The notes beneath the pieces were generated by a model. That model searched no databases and was not told where the DNA came from. It saw nothing but the letters and a program-made list of their open reading frames with translations. 11,748 nucleotides of DNA from an uncultured Collinsella sp. Its GTDB lineage: Bacteria; Actinomycetota; Coriobacteriia; Coriobacteriales; Coriobacteriaceae. Both the position numbers and the translations under genes were made by a program. How positions within the stretch are numbered: position 1 is the stretch's first letter; each line of letters begins with the position of its first letter. The DNA lies in NCBI GenBank assembly GCA_900752015.1, contig CAADTZ010000046.1:1-11748 (forward strand), written 5' to 3'. Shown here piece after piece: positions 6,036 through 11,748 of this stretch.

Positions 6036-6614
6036 TTAACCGCGCGCCTTCTTTACGATCGTAAAGTCTGGAGCCATACTCACAACAACATCCGCCGCGC
6101 TCGATGCAAAGCGTCGACTGGCATCGAGCTCGCGTGTGACCACCGAGAGTCGAACGCCCCCAATACCCCGGAGCATGCGACCCAAAACCGGTTGCACCGG
6201 CGTATACATGCGCACGGTATAATCATCCGAGTCACCCCGGAAGAGCGGCGCATGCATGTTGCCGATCTCCCAGCACGCATGTGCGAGCACAATCGGATCC
6301 ATGCGGTCGACTTCGACCAAATAGACTTCGGCGCTGCGCAGGCGCACGACAACCGCCACGGGCACCATGCCCGAGCGGTCAATGACGAGCACGTCGCCAT
6401 CGGCAAGACGCTCGCCATCAGTGGCATCCAGCCGGGCATTCACCGTGCGCCCCAGCTCCGTCACACCCACAAACAGGCGCGCATCAGCCTGGTCCCAATC
6501 GAGTAGCAGCTCGTCAACCTCAAAGATACCACCCATCTCCCGACGAAGCAGGAGTTCATAGGACGGGTCGTTGAGATTTCCCAAGCGCTCCGTAGCTACC
6601 AGGTTCACGGACAT
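6036..6614 (-). CDS. UreE-like nickel-chaperone-fold protein, 192 aa
   Basis: Resembles the urease accessory protein UreE, which delivers nickel during metallocentre assembly. The N-terminal domain (about 1-100) has TERLG at its start and LADGDVLVID (70-79), matching UreE LRxGDVL. The C-terminal domain (about 101-165) contains DPIVLAHACWEIGNMHAPL, closely matching UreE DPxxLAxACYHLGNRHVPL. H121 corresponds to the essential nickel-binding histidine (H96 in Klebsiella). The later UreE MLRxxGLxV region is seen as RMLRGIGGVRLSVV. The HxH pair after it and the His-rich tail of some UreE proteins are missing, and a tail of about 30 residues is added. No urease gene is in the window. The start is ATG 6614, 3 nt after the FKBP stop (a TTG at 6617 is also in frame); GAGG lies 8 nt upstream. 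Fold assignment is good; function is uncertain and may serve hydrogenase or general nickel handling. Confidence 0.75.
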   Translation of the reverse strand: MSVNLVATERLGNLNDPSYELLLRREMGGIFEVDELLLDWDQADARLFVGVTELGRTVNARLDATDGERLADGDVLVIDRSGMVPVAVVVRLRSAEVYLVEVDRMDPIVLAHACWEIGNMHAPLFRGDSDDYTVRMYTPVQPVLGRMLRGIGGVRLSVVTRELDASRRFASSAADVVVSMAPDFTIVKKARG

Positions 6615-6617
6615 CAA

Positions 6618-7046
6618 CTAGTCCTCGACCTCGACGAGCTCGATATCAAAGTTGAGATCCTTGCCGGCGAGCTCGTGATTGGCGTCGAGCGTCACGGCCT
6701 CGGGCGTCACGTCGATGACAACGGCAGGGACAGGCATGCCGCTCGGCGTGGACAGGAAGAGCTTCATGCCCTTCTCGATCTGCTCGATGTTGGGAACCTG
6801 CTCGGCCGGAAAGGTAATAACCATCTCGGGATTGTGCTCACCGTAGGCATCGGCAGCAGGAATGTGTACAGACTTCTTCTCGCCGACCTGCATATCAATA
6901 ACGGCAGCGTCGAAGCCCTTGATCATCTGACCGGCACCGCAGGTGAACTCCAGCGGCTCGCCGCGATCGTAAGAGCTATCGAACTGCGTGCCGTCGTCGA
7001 GCGTGCCACGATAATGGGTCTTAACCTTCTTGCCCTGGTTGGACAT
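6618..7046 (-). CDS. slyD: SlyD-type FKBP peptidyl-prolyl cis-trans isomerase, 142 aa
   Basis: Prolyl isomerase/chaperone. The FKBP core is split around an insert-in-flap chaperone domain (about residues 66-127). Hallmarks are THYRGTLDDGTQFDSSYDRGEPLEF, the flap entry AYGEHNPEMV, and DANHELAGKDLNFDIELVEV near the end. In E. coli, SlyD also binds nickel through a His/Cys-rich tail and helps HypB load hydrogenase; that tail is absent here, as in many short SlyD proteins. The start is ATG 7046 with GGAGG (7056-7052) 5 nt upstream; an upstream ATG (7076) would add ten residues and has no comparable site. Its stop codon is immediately followed by the start of the UreE-like gene, so the two are translationally coupled, which supports a shared nickel-related role. 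Divergent from the dipeptidase gene. Confidence 0.93.
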   Translation of the reverse strand: MSNQGKKVKTHYRGTLDDGTQFDSSYDRGEPLEFTCGAGQMIKGFDAAVIDMQVGEKKSVHIPAADAYGEHNPEMVITFPAEQVPNIEQIEKGMKLFLSTPSGMPVPAVVIDVTPEAVTLDANHELAGKDLNFDIELVEVED

Positions 7047-7104
7047 GGTAACCTCCGTAATAAGGGCGGCACACAACGCGAGCCGCCATGAACATATGGC
7101 GCTA

Positions 7105-7125
7105 ACTATACCCTAGTCATACAAT
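7105..7125. promoter_or_regulatory. divergent candidate -10 boxes between slyD and the dipeptidase gene
   Basis: In the 120-nt gap, TATAGT on the minus strand (7110-7105) could serve slyD and TACAAT on the plus strand (7120-7125) could serve the dipeptidase gene. Neither has a good -35 box at 16-18 nt. The region is the only A/T-rich part of the gap. No other structure was recognised. Confidence 0.3.
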
Positions 7126-7166
7126 TCAAAGGCAGTTTGCAAAGAAACGCTGCAACCGGAGGAACC

Positions 7167-8180
7167 ATGGCATATCCCGTATTTGACCTACACTGCGACA
7201 CCGCCGACCGCATCGGCTGGGCCACACTCGATCTTGACCTGCGCTTTACCGCGGGCACCGACGGCTATTTCCCCGGCGACGAGACGCACCCGCAGGATTT
7301 CGACCTCATCGAGGGCAACGCCTGCGCCATCTCGCTCGCAAAGATCGGCAAAACTCCGTGGGCACAGTGCTTCGCCACGTTTGTCCCCGACGAGATTCCC
7401 GCCGCCCACGCAGCGCGCTTCCAGGCGCAGATCATGGCGCATATGAGTGGCCAGGCCATGCTCAATCACGACCGCATGGTCAACGTGCGCAGAGCCGCAG
7501 ACATTCGCCCCGCGCTCAAAGACGGCAAGATCGCCTGCATCCACACCATCGAAAACGCCACGTTCTTTGCCGAGGACCCCGCGCTGATCGAGGTGCTCAA
7601 GAGCCTGGGCGTACTCATGTCATCGCTCAGCTGGAACGCGCAGGGACCGCTCGCGAGTGGACACGATACCCACGCCGGCCTCACCGCCGCCGGCATCGAG
7701 GCACTTACGCAGATGGAGCACGCCGGCATGGTACTCGACGTCTCCCACCTCAACGACGAGTGCTTTGACGAGGTTGTCGCCCACGCCACGCGCCCCTTCG
7801 TCGCCAGCCACTCCAACTCCCGTGCGGTTTGCGGCGTCAAGCGCAACCTCACCGACGACCAGTTCCGCACCATTCGCGACATGGGCGGCATCGTCGGCCT
7901 CAACTACTGCAGCGAGTTCCTATCCAACGAAGCAACCGACGAGACCGCCGCAGATGTCACCTTCGACCAGCTGGCAGCACATATCGCGCACTGGCTCGAC
8001 CTGGGCGGCGAAGATGTCATCGCGCTCGGCGGCGACTGGGACGGCGCCAAGGTACCCGACTTCCTCTCCGATGCCAGCAAGATGCCCGAGTTCCAGAACA
8101 TGCTTTCCAAGCACTTTGGCAAGACCGTGATGCAAAAGCTCTGCAGCGACAACGCCCTTGCCTTCTTCGAGCGTTATTAA
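7167..8180 (+). CDS. M19 (renal-type) dipeptidase, 337 aa
   Basis: Zinc dipeptidase of the amidohydrolase superfamily that cleaves a broad range of dipeptides. The metal ligands of human renal dipeptidase (H20, D22, E125, H198, H219, D288) have counterparts: H9 and D11 (FDLHCDTAD), bridging E129 (HTIENA), H194 (DVSHLN), H215 (SHSNSRAVC) and catalytic D290 (GGDWDG). There is no signal peptide or membrane segment, so it is cytosolic, unlike the mammalian enzyme, and probably recycles imported or D-containing dipeptides. ATG 7167 is preceded by GGAGG (7158-7162) with 4 nt between. The extension up to 7137 has no basis. At 337 aa it is of normal length. It is followed by a stem-loop and then the YgjP-type gene. 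Confidence 0.93.
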   Translation: MAYPVFDLHCDTADRIGWATLDLDLRFTAGTDGYFPGDETHPQDFDLIEGNACAISLAKIGKTPWAQCFATFVPDEIPAAHAARFQAQIMAHMSGQAMLNHDRMVNVRRAADIRPALKDGKIACIHTIENATFFAEDPALIEVLKSLGVLMSSLSWNAQGPLASGHDTHAGLTAAGIEALTQMEHAGMVLDVSHLNDECFDEVVAHATRPFVASHSNSRAVCGVKRNLTDDQFRTIRDMGGIVGLNYCSEFLSNEATDETAADVTFDQLAAHIAHWLDLGGEDVIALGGDWDGAKVPDFLSDASKMPEFQNMLSKHFGKTVMQKLCSDNALAFFERY

Positions 8181-8196
8181 TTACACATCCCTTGAG

Positions 8197-8232
8197 CGGG
8201 CCGGTATGCCGAGCGATCGACATGCCGGCCCG
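8197..8232 (+). repeat. 12-bp GC-rich stem-loop between dipeptidase and YgjP-type genes
   Basis: CGGGCCGGTATG (8197-8208) pairs with CATGCCGGCCCG (8221-8232) over 12 bp with a single G-U pair and a 12-nt loop that can itself close by 3 bp. It begins 16 nt after the dipeptidase stop and ends 10 nt before the next gene's Shine-Dalgarno. TCCCC follows rather than a T-run, so it may be a terminator of unusual type or an mRNA-stability or translation-control element for the downstream gene. Confidence 0.6.
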
Positions 8233-8254
8233 TCCCCAATCCAAAGGATAACTT

Positions 8255-9031
8255 TTGACGCAGCAATTTACGATTTTCCTACCCCGACCGGATGGGACGC
8301 CTATCCCCGTCGTCGTTACCAAAAAGCGCGTCAAGAACTTCAACCTGCGCGTCACATCGAGCGGTGAGGTCCACGCCAGCGCACCGCTCGACGCCAGCCG
8401 CGAGCGTATCGAAGCGTTTGTAAAGCGCAACAACGGCTGGATTATCAGCCGACTTGCCCAGCGCGAGCAACGTCAGGCGACGGCGCGAGAACCGCTCAGT
8501 CCCCTCTCGATCATTGCGCTTTGGGGCAAGCCCATCACGGTACAGGACGCACTCGATCACAACTTTGCATCACCCGCACCGCGACCCAAACAGGCCACCT
8601 TCGCAAGTTTTATGGGTACCGACGAATCGAACGGAGGCCCACAGGCCAAGCGGCGCGCAATCCTCGACGGCCTAACGTCCGACGAGCTCCAAGTCCATAT
8701 CGACCAGCTCTATACGTCCGAGGTCACATCGGCGCTACGCGATATTGTGCACGCATACGAAATCGCAATGGGTGTCGCCGTTTCCCGCGTTTCCGTACGC
8801 AGTATGAAAACGCGCTGGGGCTCGTGCACGCCCAAAACCGGCGCCATTCGCATCGCACGCGAGCTTGCCACCTACCCCGTCGAATGCCTCGACATGGTTG
8901 TCGCCCACGAGCTCGTCCACTTGCTCGAGCCAAGCCACAATCAGCGGTTCCACGCCCTGCTCGACACGTACTGCCCCAACAATAGAGCGCTGTCGCAGCG
9001 GCTCAAGCGGCCACCCATAGAGACGTATTAG
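8255..9031 (+). CDS. YgjP-type metal-dependent hydrolase (DUF45, HExxH), 258 aa
   Basis: Member of the DUF45/YgjP group of SprT-like zincin-fold proteins. The zinc site is HELVH (H218, E219, H222) with a third ligand H228 in EPSHNQRFH. The family signature MKTRWGSCTPK (184-194) precedes it, and an N-terminal beta domain ends near residue 65 (VKRNNGWI). Residues about 100-135, rich in Pro, Gly and charge, form an insert not obvious in short relatives. It starts at TTG 8255 with AAAGGA (8243-8248) 6 nt upstream; no in-frame ATG would preserve the N-terminal domain. The E. coli homologue has been linked to nucleotide pyrophosphatase activity while others are assumed to be peptidases, so the activity remains open. 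It converges with folB with only 6 nt between stop codons. Confidence 0.87.
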   Translation: MTQQFTIFLPRPDGTPIPVVVTKKRVKNFNLRVTSSGEVHASAPLDASRERIEAFVKRNNGWIISRLAQREQRQATAREPLSPLSIIALWGKPITVQDALDHNFASPAPRPKQATFASFMGTDESNGGPQAKRRAILDGLTSDELQVHIDQLYTSEVTSALRDIVHAYEIAMGVAVSRVSVRSMKTRWGSCTPKTGAIRIARELATYPVECLDMVVAHELVHLLEPSHNQRFHALLDTYCPNNRALSQRLKRPPIETY

Positions 9032-9037
9032 AACCGG

Positions 9038-9523
9038 TTAGCGCACGCGCTCGATCTCGACACCGCAGCTTGTCAAGGGAAGACCGACGGGCGCCCACGG
9101 CTTATCGAGCTTTATGCGCACACCAAGCAGCAAGGGATAACGACGCAACAGCATCTGGGCCACACCCTCGGCTGCGGCCTCGATGAGTTTAAACGTATGC
9201 TCGCGCAGATAGCCATCGACATCGTGGCACACCGAGCCGTAATCAATAGAGGCATCCAGGTTATCGTGCTCCCCCGCCGCGCGCAGGTCGGCATAGAGCA
9301 CCAAGGACACGACAAACTTCTGCCCCAGGGCGTTCTCCTCAGGATACACGCCGTGGTTGGCAAAGACCTCGAGACCGTCGATAGTAATGCGGTCGGCATG
9401 GCGCAGGTCGTCATAGCTCACATGGGGCACCGCCGTTGCGGCGGAAATCTCGCCCCTGCCACGACGGGCAAGCTCGGCACCCTCGGTCTTGGTTGCATTC
9501 TCGGGCAGCTTTTTGTTAGTCAT
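9038..9523 (-). CDS. folB: dihydroneopterin aldolase, 161 aa
   Basis: Folate-pathway enzyme converting 7,8-dihydroneopterin to 6-hydroxymethyl-7,8-dihydropterin and glycolaldehyde. The core runs from about residue 44: DRITIDGLEVFANHGVYPEE, with E63 at the position of the S. aureus E22 active-site glutamate, then IDYGSVCHDV and finally VRIKLDKPWAP with K141 the expected catalytic lysine. The usual length is about 120 aa. Here a 43-residue charged, probably disordered N-terminal segment is added; the start is nevertheless supported by AAGGAG 9 nt upstream of ATG 9523. It is last in the nrdG-folE-HD-folB minus-strand group, 43 nt after the HD gene. folK and folP are not in the window. Confidence 0.92.
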   Translation of the reverse strand: MTNKKLPENATKTEGAELARRGRGEISAATAVPHVSYDDLRHADRITIDGLEVFANHGVYPEENALGQKFVVSLVLYADLRAAGEHDNLDASIDYGSVCHDVDGYLREHTFKLIEAAAEGVAQMLLRRYPLLLGVRIKLDKPWAPVGLPLTSCGVEIERVR

Positions 9524-9566
9524 CGCGATCGTCTCCTTCGTTCAGAACCCCGACCGCGCATACCGA

Positions 9567-10148
9567 CTACACGCGAATCGACAGGTTCTTTTTATCATCG
9601 CTCCAGTTGCAAGCATTGCGCGCAGGGCATGCAAAACAGGCGCGCGACGCTTTGTCGGCTGCATAAAGCAGACGCTCGAGCGGCTGGCTGTTCACGCGCA
9701 GCTTTCGATGGCCCAGAATGGCCGTCTTAATGGCTGCGGCATCTGCCGGCTCAAACGCCACGTCTTCGGGCATGCCGCCAAGAATCGCATCAGCGACGCG
9801 TTCGCTTGCAACATCATGGGATATACCCGATTCATACTGTTCATCTTTGCCGATATCGTGAAGAAGTGCCGTGGCGTAGATGACCTCGCGGTCAAATCCG
9901 AGCTCTTCCTCGAGATTCTTGATCCACATAATACGGGCGACATCCAGCAGATGGTCGATACCGTGGCGGCAAAAGATGCGCCCCGATTCCAACTGTGCAA
10001 TGTTGCCCAGGTGCCGCCGGAACAGCCCGTTGGCACAGATGAAATCAATGCGAGGCATGGCACCAAAGGGAGTCAGGCCCGAAGCCATAAAGCCGCGACG
10101 CGGCGTCCCCTCATCGGTCTTCGATGCAAAGTCGTTGACGACCCTCAT
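9567..10148 (-). CDS. HD-domain phosphohydrolase between folE and folB, 193 aa
   Basis: Metal-dependent HD-superfamily phosphohydrolase. The metal-binding residues are H62 (CRHGIDH), H97-D98 (ALLHDIGKDE), a possible further site at H111-D112 (ISHDVASE), and D165 (YAADKAS). A cysteine group CFACPARNACNW (C171, C174, C180) follows the last aspartate and may bind zinc or a cluster, or be structural. The start is ATG 10148, only 2 nt after the folE stop with no clear Shine-Dalgarno of its own, so translation is coupled to folE. The FolE product is a triphosphate and FolB acts on the dephosphorylated pterin; the gene order makes this protein a candidate for the phosphate-removal step. An HD protein, archaeal MptB, hydrolyses a pterin cyclic phosphate, so the fold is suitable, but substrate is inference. 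Confidence 0.85.
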   Translation of the reverse strand: MRVVNDFASKTDEGTPRRGFMASGLTPFGAMPRIDFICANGLFRRHLGNIAQLESGRIFCRHGIDHLLDVARIMWIKNLEEELGFDREVIYATALLHDIGKDEQYESGISHDVASERVADAILGGMPEDVAFEPADAAAIKTAILGHRKLRVNSQPLERLLYAADKASRACFACPARNACNWSDDKKNLSIRV

Positions 10149-10150
10149 GG

Positions 10151-10708
10151 TTAGCGGCCCATCATCCTAAAGAATCGCTCCTCGAGCAACGGATCGGTCT
10201 CAAAGACGCCGCGACGAGCAAGCGTCACGGTCTTGGTACCGGGCTTTTGCACGCCGCGCATGGTCATGCACATATGCTCGGCTTCCATCAGCACGATCGC
10301 TCCTTGGGGAGCAAGATAATCCATGAGGGCATCGGCAACCTGTGCACACAGCTGCTCCTGCAGCTGCAGTCGGCGGGCATAGACCTCAACCGTGCGAGCA
10401 AGCTTAGACAGACCCGCCACGCGACCGTTAGGGATATAGCCGATCGCAGCCTTACCATAAAACGGCAGTAGATGGTGCTCGCACAGCGAGTAAAACGTAA
10501 TGTCGCGCTCGATAACTAAATCGTTCGAAGCGACGGCAAAAGTTTTGGACAGGTGCTCCTCGGCGCTCTGATCCATACCGCCGGCGATCTCACCATACAT
10601 ACGGGCAACGCGCGCCGGGGTCTCCAGCAGGCCCTCACGAGTTGGGTCCTCGCCTATGCCCTCAAGCAACAGCTTAATGGCGGCCTCGACTTTTTCCTGA
10701 TCGACCAT
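10151..10708 (-). CDS. folE: GTP cyclohydrolase I, 185 aa
   Basis: Converts GTP to 7,8-dihydroneopterin triphosphate, the first step of folate synthesis. The zinc site matches E. coli C110/H112/H113/C181 as C76, H78, H79 (SLCEHHLLPF) and C147 (HMCMTMRGVQ), with the catalytic histidine H145. KLART and LCAQVADALM are further family marks. The start is ATG 10708 with GAGG (10718-10715) 6 nt upstream. An in-frame ATG at 10771 would add 21 residues crossing the likely promoter and was not used. It lies 66 nt after nrdG and is coupled to the HD gene downstream. Confidence 0.96.
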   Translation of the reverse strand: MVDQEKVEAAIKLLLEGIGEDPTREGLLETPARVARMYGEIAGGMDQSAEEHLSKTFAVASNDLVIERDITFYSLCEHHLLPFYGKAAIGYIPNGRVAGLSKLARTVEVYARRLQLQEQLCAQVADALMDYLAPQGAIVLMEAEHMCMTMRGVQKPGTKTVTLARRGVFETDPLLEERFFRMMGR

Positions 10709-10742
10709 CTGGGCCTCACTTTTCCGATTTTGCGTTCGCGCT

Positions 10743-10748
10743 ATGGTA
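10743..10748 (-). promoter_or_regulatory. candidate -10 box (TACCAT) for folE
   Basis: TACCAT on the minus strand, 34 nt before the folE start, inside the 66-nt nrdG-folE gap. No good -35 is visible. It may be an internal promoter letting the folate genes be expressed apart from nrdG. Confidence 0.25.
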
Positions 10749-10774
10749 CCACGCCCTTTGGCATCGGCCACAAG

Positions 10775-11356
10775 CTACATAGTATGGGTCGAATAGACCG
10801 GATCGTCCCGCCAAAGCTCCACAGCGTCGCAAAGCGCAACGCCCTCGCGCACAGCACGGGCGCGCGTGGCGCTCATATCAATCACGCGCTGATTGCTCGA
10901 GCCCCTAAAGCGCAATGAGATATCGTACAGATCCTGAACAAACGGGCCGTCCACCAACATGTCGAGGCAGGCCAGGATACGGTCCGTCACCTCGGTATGA
11001 TGACGGCCACCCGGCATAAGCTCCTCGAGCACGTCGCCGGTAAAGCACCAAATGGTCTTGCCCGACCCCTCGGGATAGACCGCACGCACGCGTTCGATAA
11101 AGTCAACAAGTCCCGCCTGATTCTCGGGCTCCATAGGCTCGCCGCCCAGAATCGTCAGGCCATCGATAAAGGGATGGTCGAGGCTCTCGATAATCTTGTC
11201 CTCGACGGCACGATCGAACGGCTCGCCCGCAGCAAAGTCCCACGCGACAGAGTTAAAGCAGTTCTTGCACCCACGACGGCACCCACTCACAAACAGAGAA
11301 GTACGAACGCCTTCCCCATCAGCAATGTCGAAATACTTAATGTTCGCGTAATTCAT
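10775..11356 (-). CDS. nrdG: anaerobic ribonucleoside-triphosphate reductase activating protein, 193 aa
   Basis: Radical-SAM enzyme that generates the glycyl radical on NrdD, enabling deoxynucleotide synthesis without oxygen. The [4Fe-4S] motif is C26-x3-C30-x2-C33 (SGCRRGCKNCFN). The N-terminal MNYANIKYFDIADGEGVRTSLFVSGC, the SAM-binding GGEPM (about residue 90) and the end of the barrel WCFTGDVLEEL follow the NrdG pattern; the length is slightly above E. coli NrdG (154 aa). The start is ATG 11356, with GGGAG (11369-11365) 8 nt upstream. The frame runs to 11512, but those residues would be encoded by the palindromic element. nrdD is not in the window and is not directly upstream, at least within the 392 nt shown. 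Confidence 0.93.
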   Translation of the reverse strand: MNYANIKYFDIADGEGVRTSLFVSGCRRGCKNCFNSVAWDFAAGEPFDRAVEDKIIESLDHPFIDGLTILGGEPMEPENQAGLVDFIERVRAVYPEGSGKTIWCFTGDVLEELMPGGRHHTEVTDRILACLDMLVDGPFVQDLYDISLRFRGSSNQRVIDMSATRARAVREGVALCDAVELWRDDPVYSTHTM

Positions 11357-11357
11357 A

Positions 11358-11365
11358 GGTAACTC
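11358..11365 (+). repeat. 8-bp direct repeat GGTAACTC, copy 1
   Basis: Identical to 11464-11471. The two copies flank the palindromic element at distances of 6 and 8 nt and could be the remains of a target-site duplication. This copy overlaps the nrdG Shine-Dalgarno region. Confidence 0.45.
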
Positions 11366-11371
11366 TCCCGG

Positions 11372-11455
11372 GAGGCCGGGACATATCATCCCGTCCTCAA
11401 ACATTCTCGGCCTTCGGCCTGCGAAACTGCGGGCGGGACGATATGTCCCGGCCTC
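11372..11455. repeat. 84-nt palindromic element in the nrdG leader
   Basis: The 25-nt arms 11372-11396 (starting GAGGCCGGGACATATC) and 11431-11455 (ending GATATGTCCCGGCCTC) are reverse complements except at two places (11388/11439 and 11394/11433), each of which becomes G-U on one strand. A central GGCC-TTC-GGCC hairpin sits in the 34-nt middle. The whole unit can fold as one long stem-loop. It is not followed by a T-run. The outer end is 2 nt from the nrdG Shine-Dalgarno, so the fold could affect nrdG translation. It looks like a dispersed REP- or MITE-type unit. Confidence 0.7.
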
Positions 11456-11463
11456 ATGCAAAG

Positions 11464-11471
11464 GGTAACTC
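11464..11471 (+). repeat. 8-bp direct repeat GGTAACTC, copy 2
   Basis: Identical to 11358-11365; lies on the far side of the palindromic element, 8 nt beyond its right arm. Confidence 0.45.
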
Positions 11472-11491
11472 AATGAACGAAGCGAACATCG

Positions 11492-11497
11492 AGTATA
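11492..11497 (-). promoter_or_regulatory. candidate -10 box (TATACT) for nrdG
   Basis: TATACT on the minus strand, 135 nt before the nrdG start. The -35 is poor (AAGTTT-like at 17-18 nt). If used, the palindromic element would be transcribed in the nrdG leader. Confidence 0.35.
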
Positions 11498-11512
11498 GGG
11501 TTCGAGGTCCAA

Positions 11513-11680
11513 TAAAAACTTTGTTGCAGCTCAACCGCCATTGCAAATCAATCGCTGCTGCAGCTCGAATTATTTCCGCTAAAAACTTCGAGGAGTGAGC
11601 AGACCGCGAGCTGCATCTCAGCTACGTCAACTTGGCCGCCCCGTAGCGAGGCCCCGGACCTTTGCTCGATATGAGTTCCG
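11513..11680. other. non-coding stretch with repeated TGCAGCTC and competing stem-loops
   Basis: No convincing gene. TGCAGCTC occurs at 11525-11532 and 11559-11566 and inverted at 11608-11615. TGCAGCTCG (11559-11567) pairs with CGAGCTGCA (11607-11615); CTCGAA (11564-11569) can instead pair with TTCGAG (11587-11592), so the two stems exclude each other. GCTACG (11621-11626) pairs with CGTAGC (11642-11647). On the minus strand one frame is open from the window edge to a TAG at 11624-11622 and another to a TGA near 11540. Neither has recognisable motifs, so a truncated gene end cannot be excluded but is not supported. It may be a structured leader or a dispersed repeat. Confidence 0.4.
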
Positions 11681-11715
11681 CACGAACAGGAGGCGCCAGT
11701 GGCGCCTCCGTCGTG
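11681..11715. repeat. two-part GC-rich stem-loop near the window edge
   Basis: GGAGGCGCC (11689-11697) and GGCGCCTCC (11701-11709) form a perfect 9-bp stem with an AGT loop. CACGA (11681-11685) and TCGTG (11711-11715) extend it by 5 bp across a small internal loop. No T-run on either strand. It could end a gene lying beyond 11748 on the minus strand, or belong to the structured region before it. Confidence 0.55.
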
Positions 11716-11748
11716 AGCCAGGACTGTCCGAAATAGTGAGTAAAGGTC

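Noticed and set aside
11357..11512. 52-residue N-terminal extension of NrdG
   Set aside because: It is encoded by the palindromic element and the region before it; the NrdG family begins at MNYANIKYF.
11622..11747. Partial minus-strand ORF entering from the right edge (41 codons, then TAG)
   Set aside because: No recognisable motif, codon use less G/C-ending than true genes here, and it crosses the 14-bp stem-loop and the GCTACG arm of another; it does not resemble the NrdD C-terminus. Kept only as a possibility.
1..11748. CRISPR array, transposase, phage, toxin-antitoxin or defence system
   Set aside because: No arrayed repeats and no proteins of these types; the genes are core metabolism and regulation, so no novel defence or mobile system can be claimed here.

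Overview
This window looks like chromosomal housekeeping DNA from a high-GC, Gram-positive, obligately anaerobic gut bacterium, most likely a Collinsella-type member of the Coriobacteriia. That placement is an inference from three things: strong G/C third-position codon use, A/T-rich sequence confined to short intergenic gaps, and a mix of anaerobic (NrdG) and peroxide-sensing (PerR) genes. I see no rRNA, tRNA, CRISPR array, transposase, phage or defence genes.

Left part (1-5140): a minus-strand O-acetylhomoserine sulfhydrylase gene (metY) faces a divergent LysR-family regulator across about 270 bp. That gap holds a good sigma-A promoter for metY, a LysR-type dyad centred about 66 bp upstream of the predicted metY start point, and a small well-translated leader ORF rich in Cys and Met codons that overlaps a strong stem-loop. 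Then, all on the plus strand, come RNase HI, a Gfo/Idh/MocA oxidoreductase tightly followed by an acylphosphatase, and a PerR regulator with every known metal ligand conserved.

Middle (5155-9031): a minus-strand group consists of an SlyD-type FKBP prolyl isomerase, abutting a UreE-like nickel-chaperone-fold protein, and then a Cof-type HAD phosphatase. A perfect 14-bp inverted repeat separates the last two. Divergent from the FKBP gene are an M19 dipeptidase and a YgjP-type HExxH metal-dependent hydrolase, with a strong stem-loop between them.

Right part (9038-11748): a minus-strand folate/deoxynucleotide group reads nrdG, folE, an HD-domain phosphohydrolase, folB. The HD protein sits between the enzymes that make dihydroneopterin triphosphate and use dihydroneopterin, so it is a candidate for the dephosphorylation step between them. 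The last 392 bp has no convincing gene. It carries an 84-nt near-perfect palindrome directly before nrdG, flanked at short distance by 8-bp direct repeats, and then a 230-bp stretch with several further stem-loops.

The points most worth a second look are the metY leader peptide/stem-loop, the orphan UreE-like gene coupled to an SlyD-like gene, the HD protein of the folate group, and the palindromic element in the nrdG leader.
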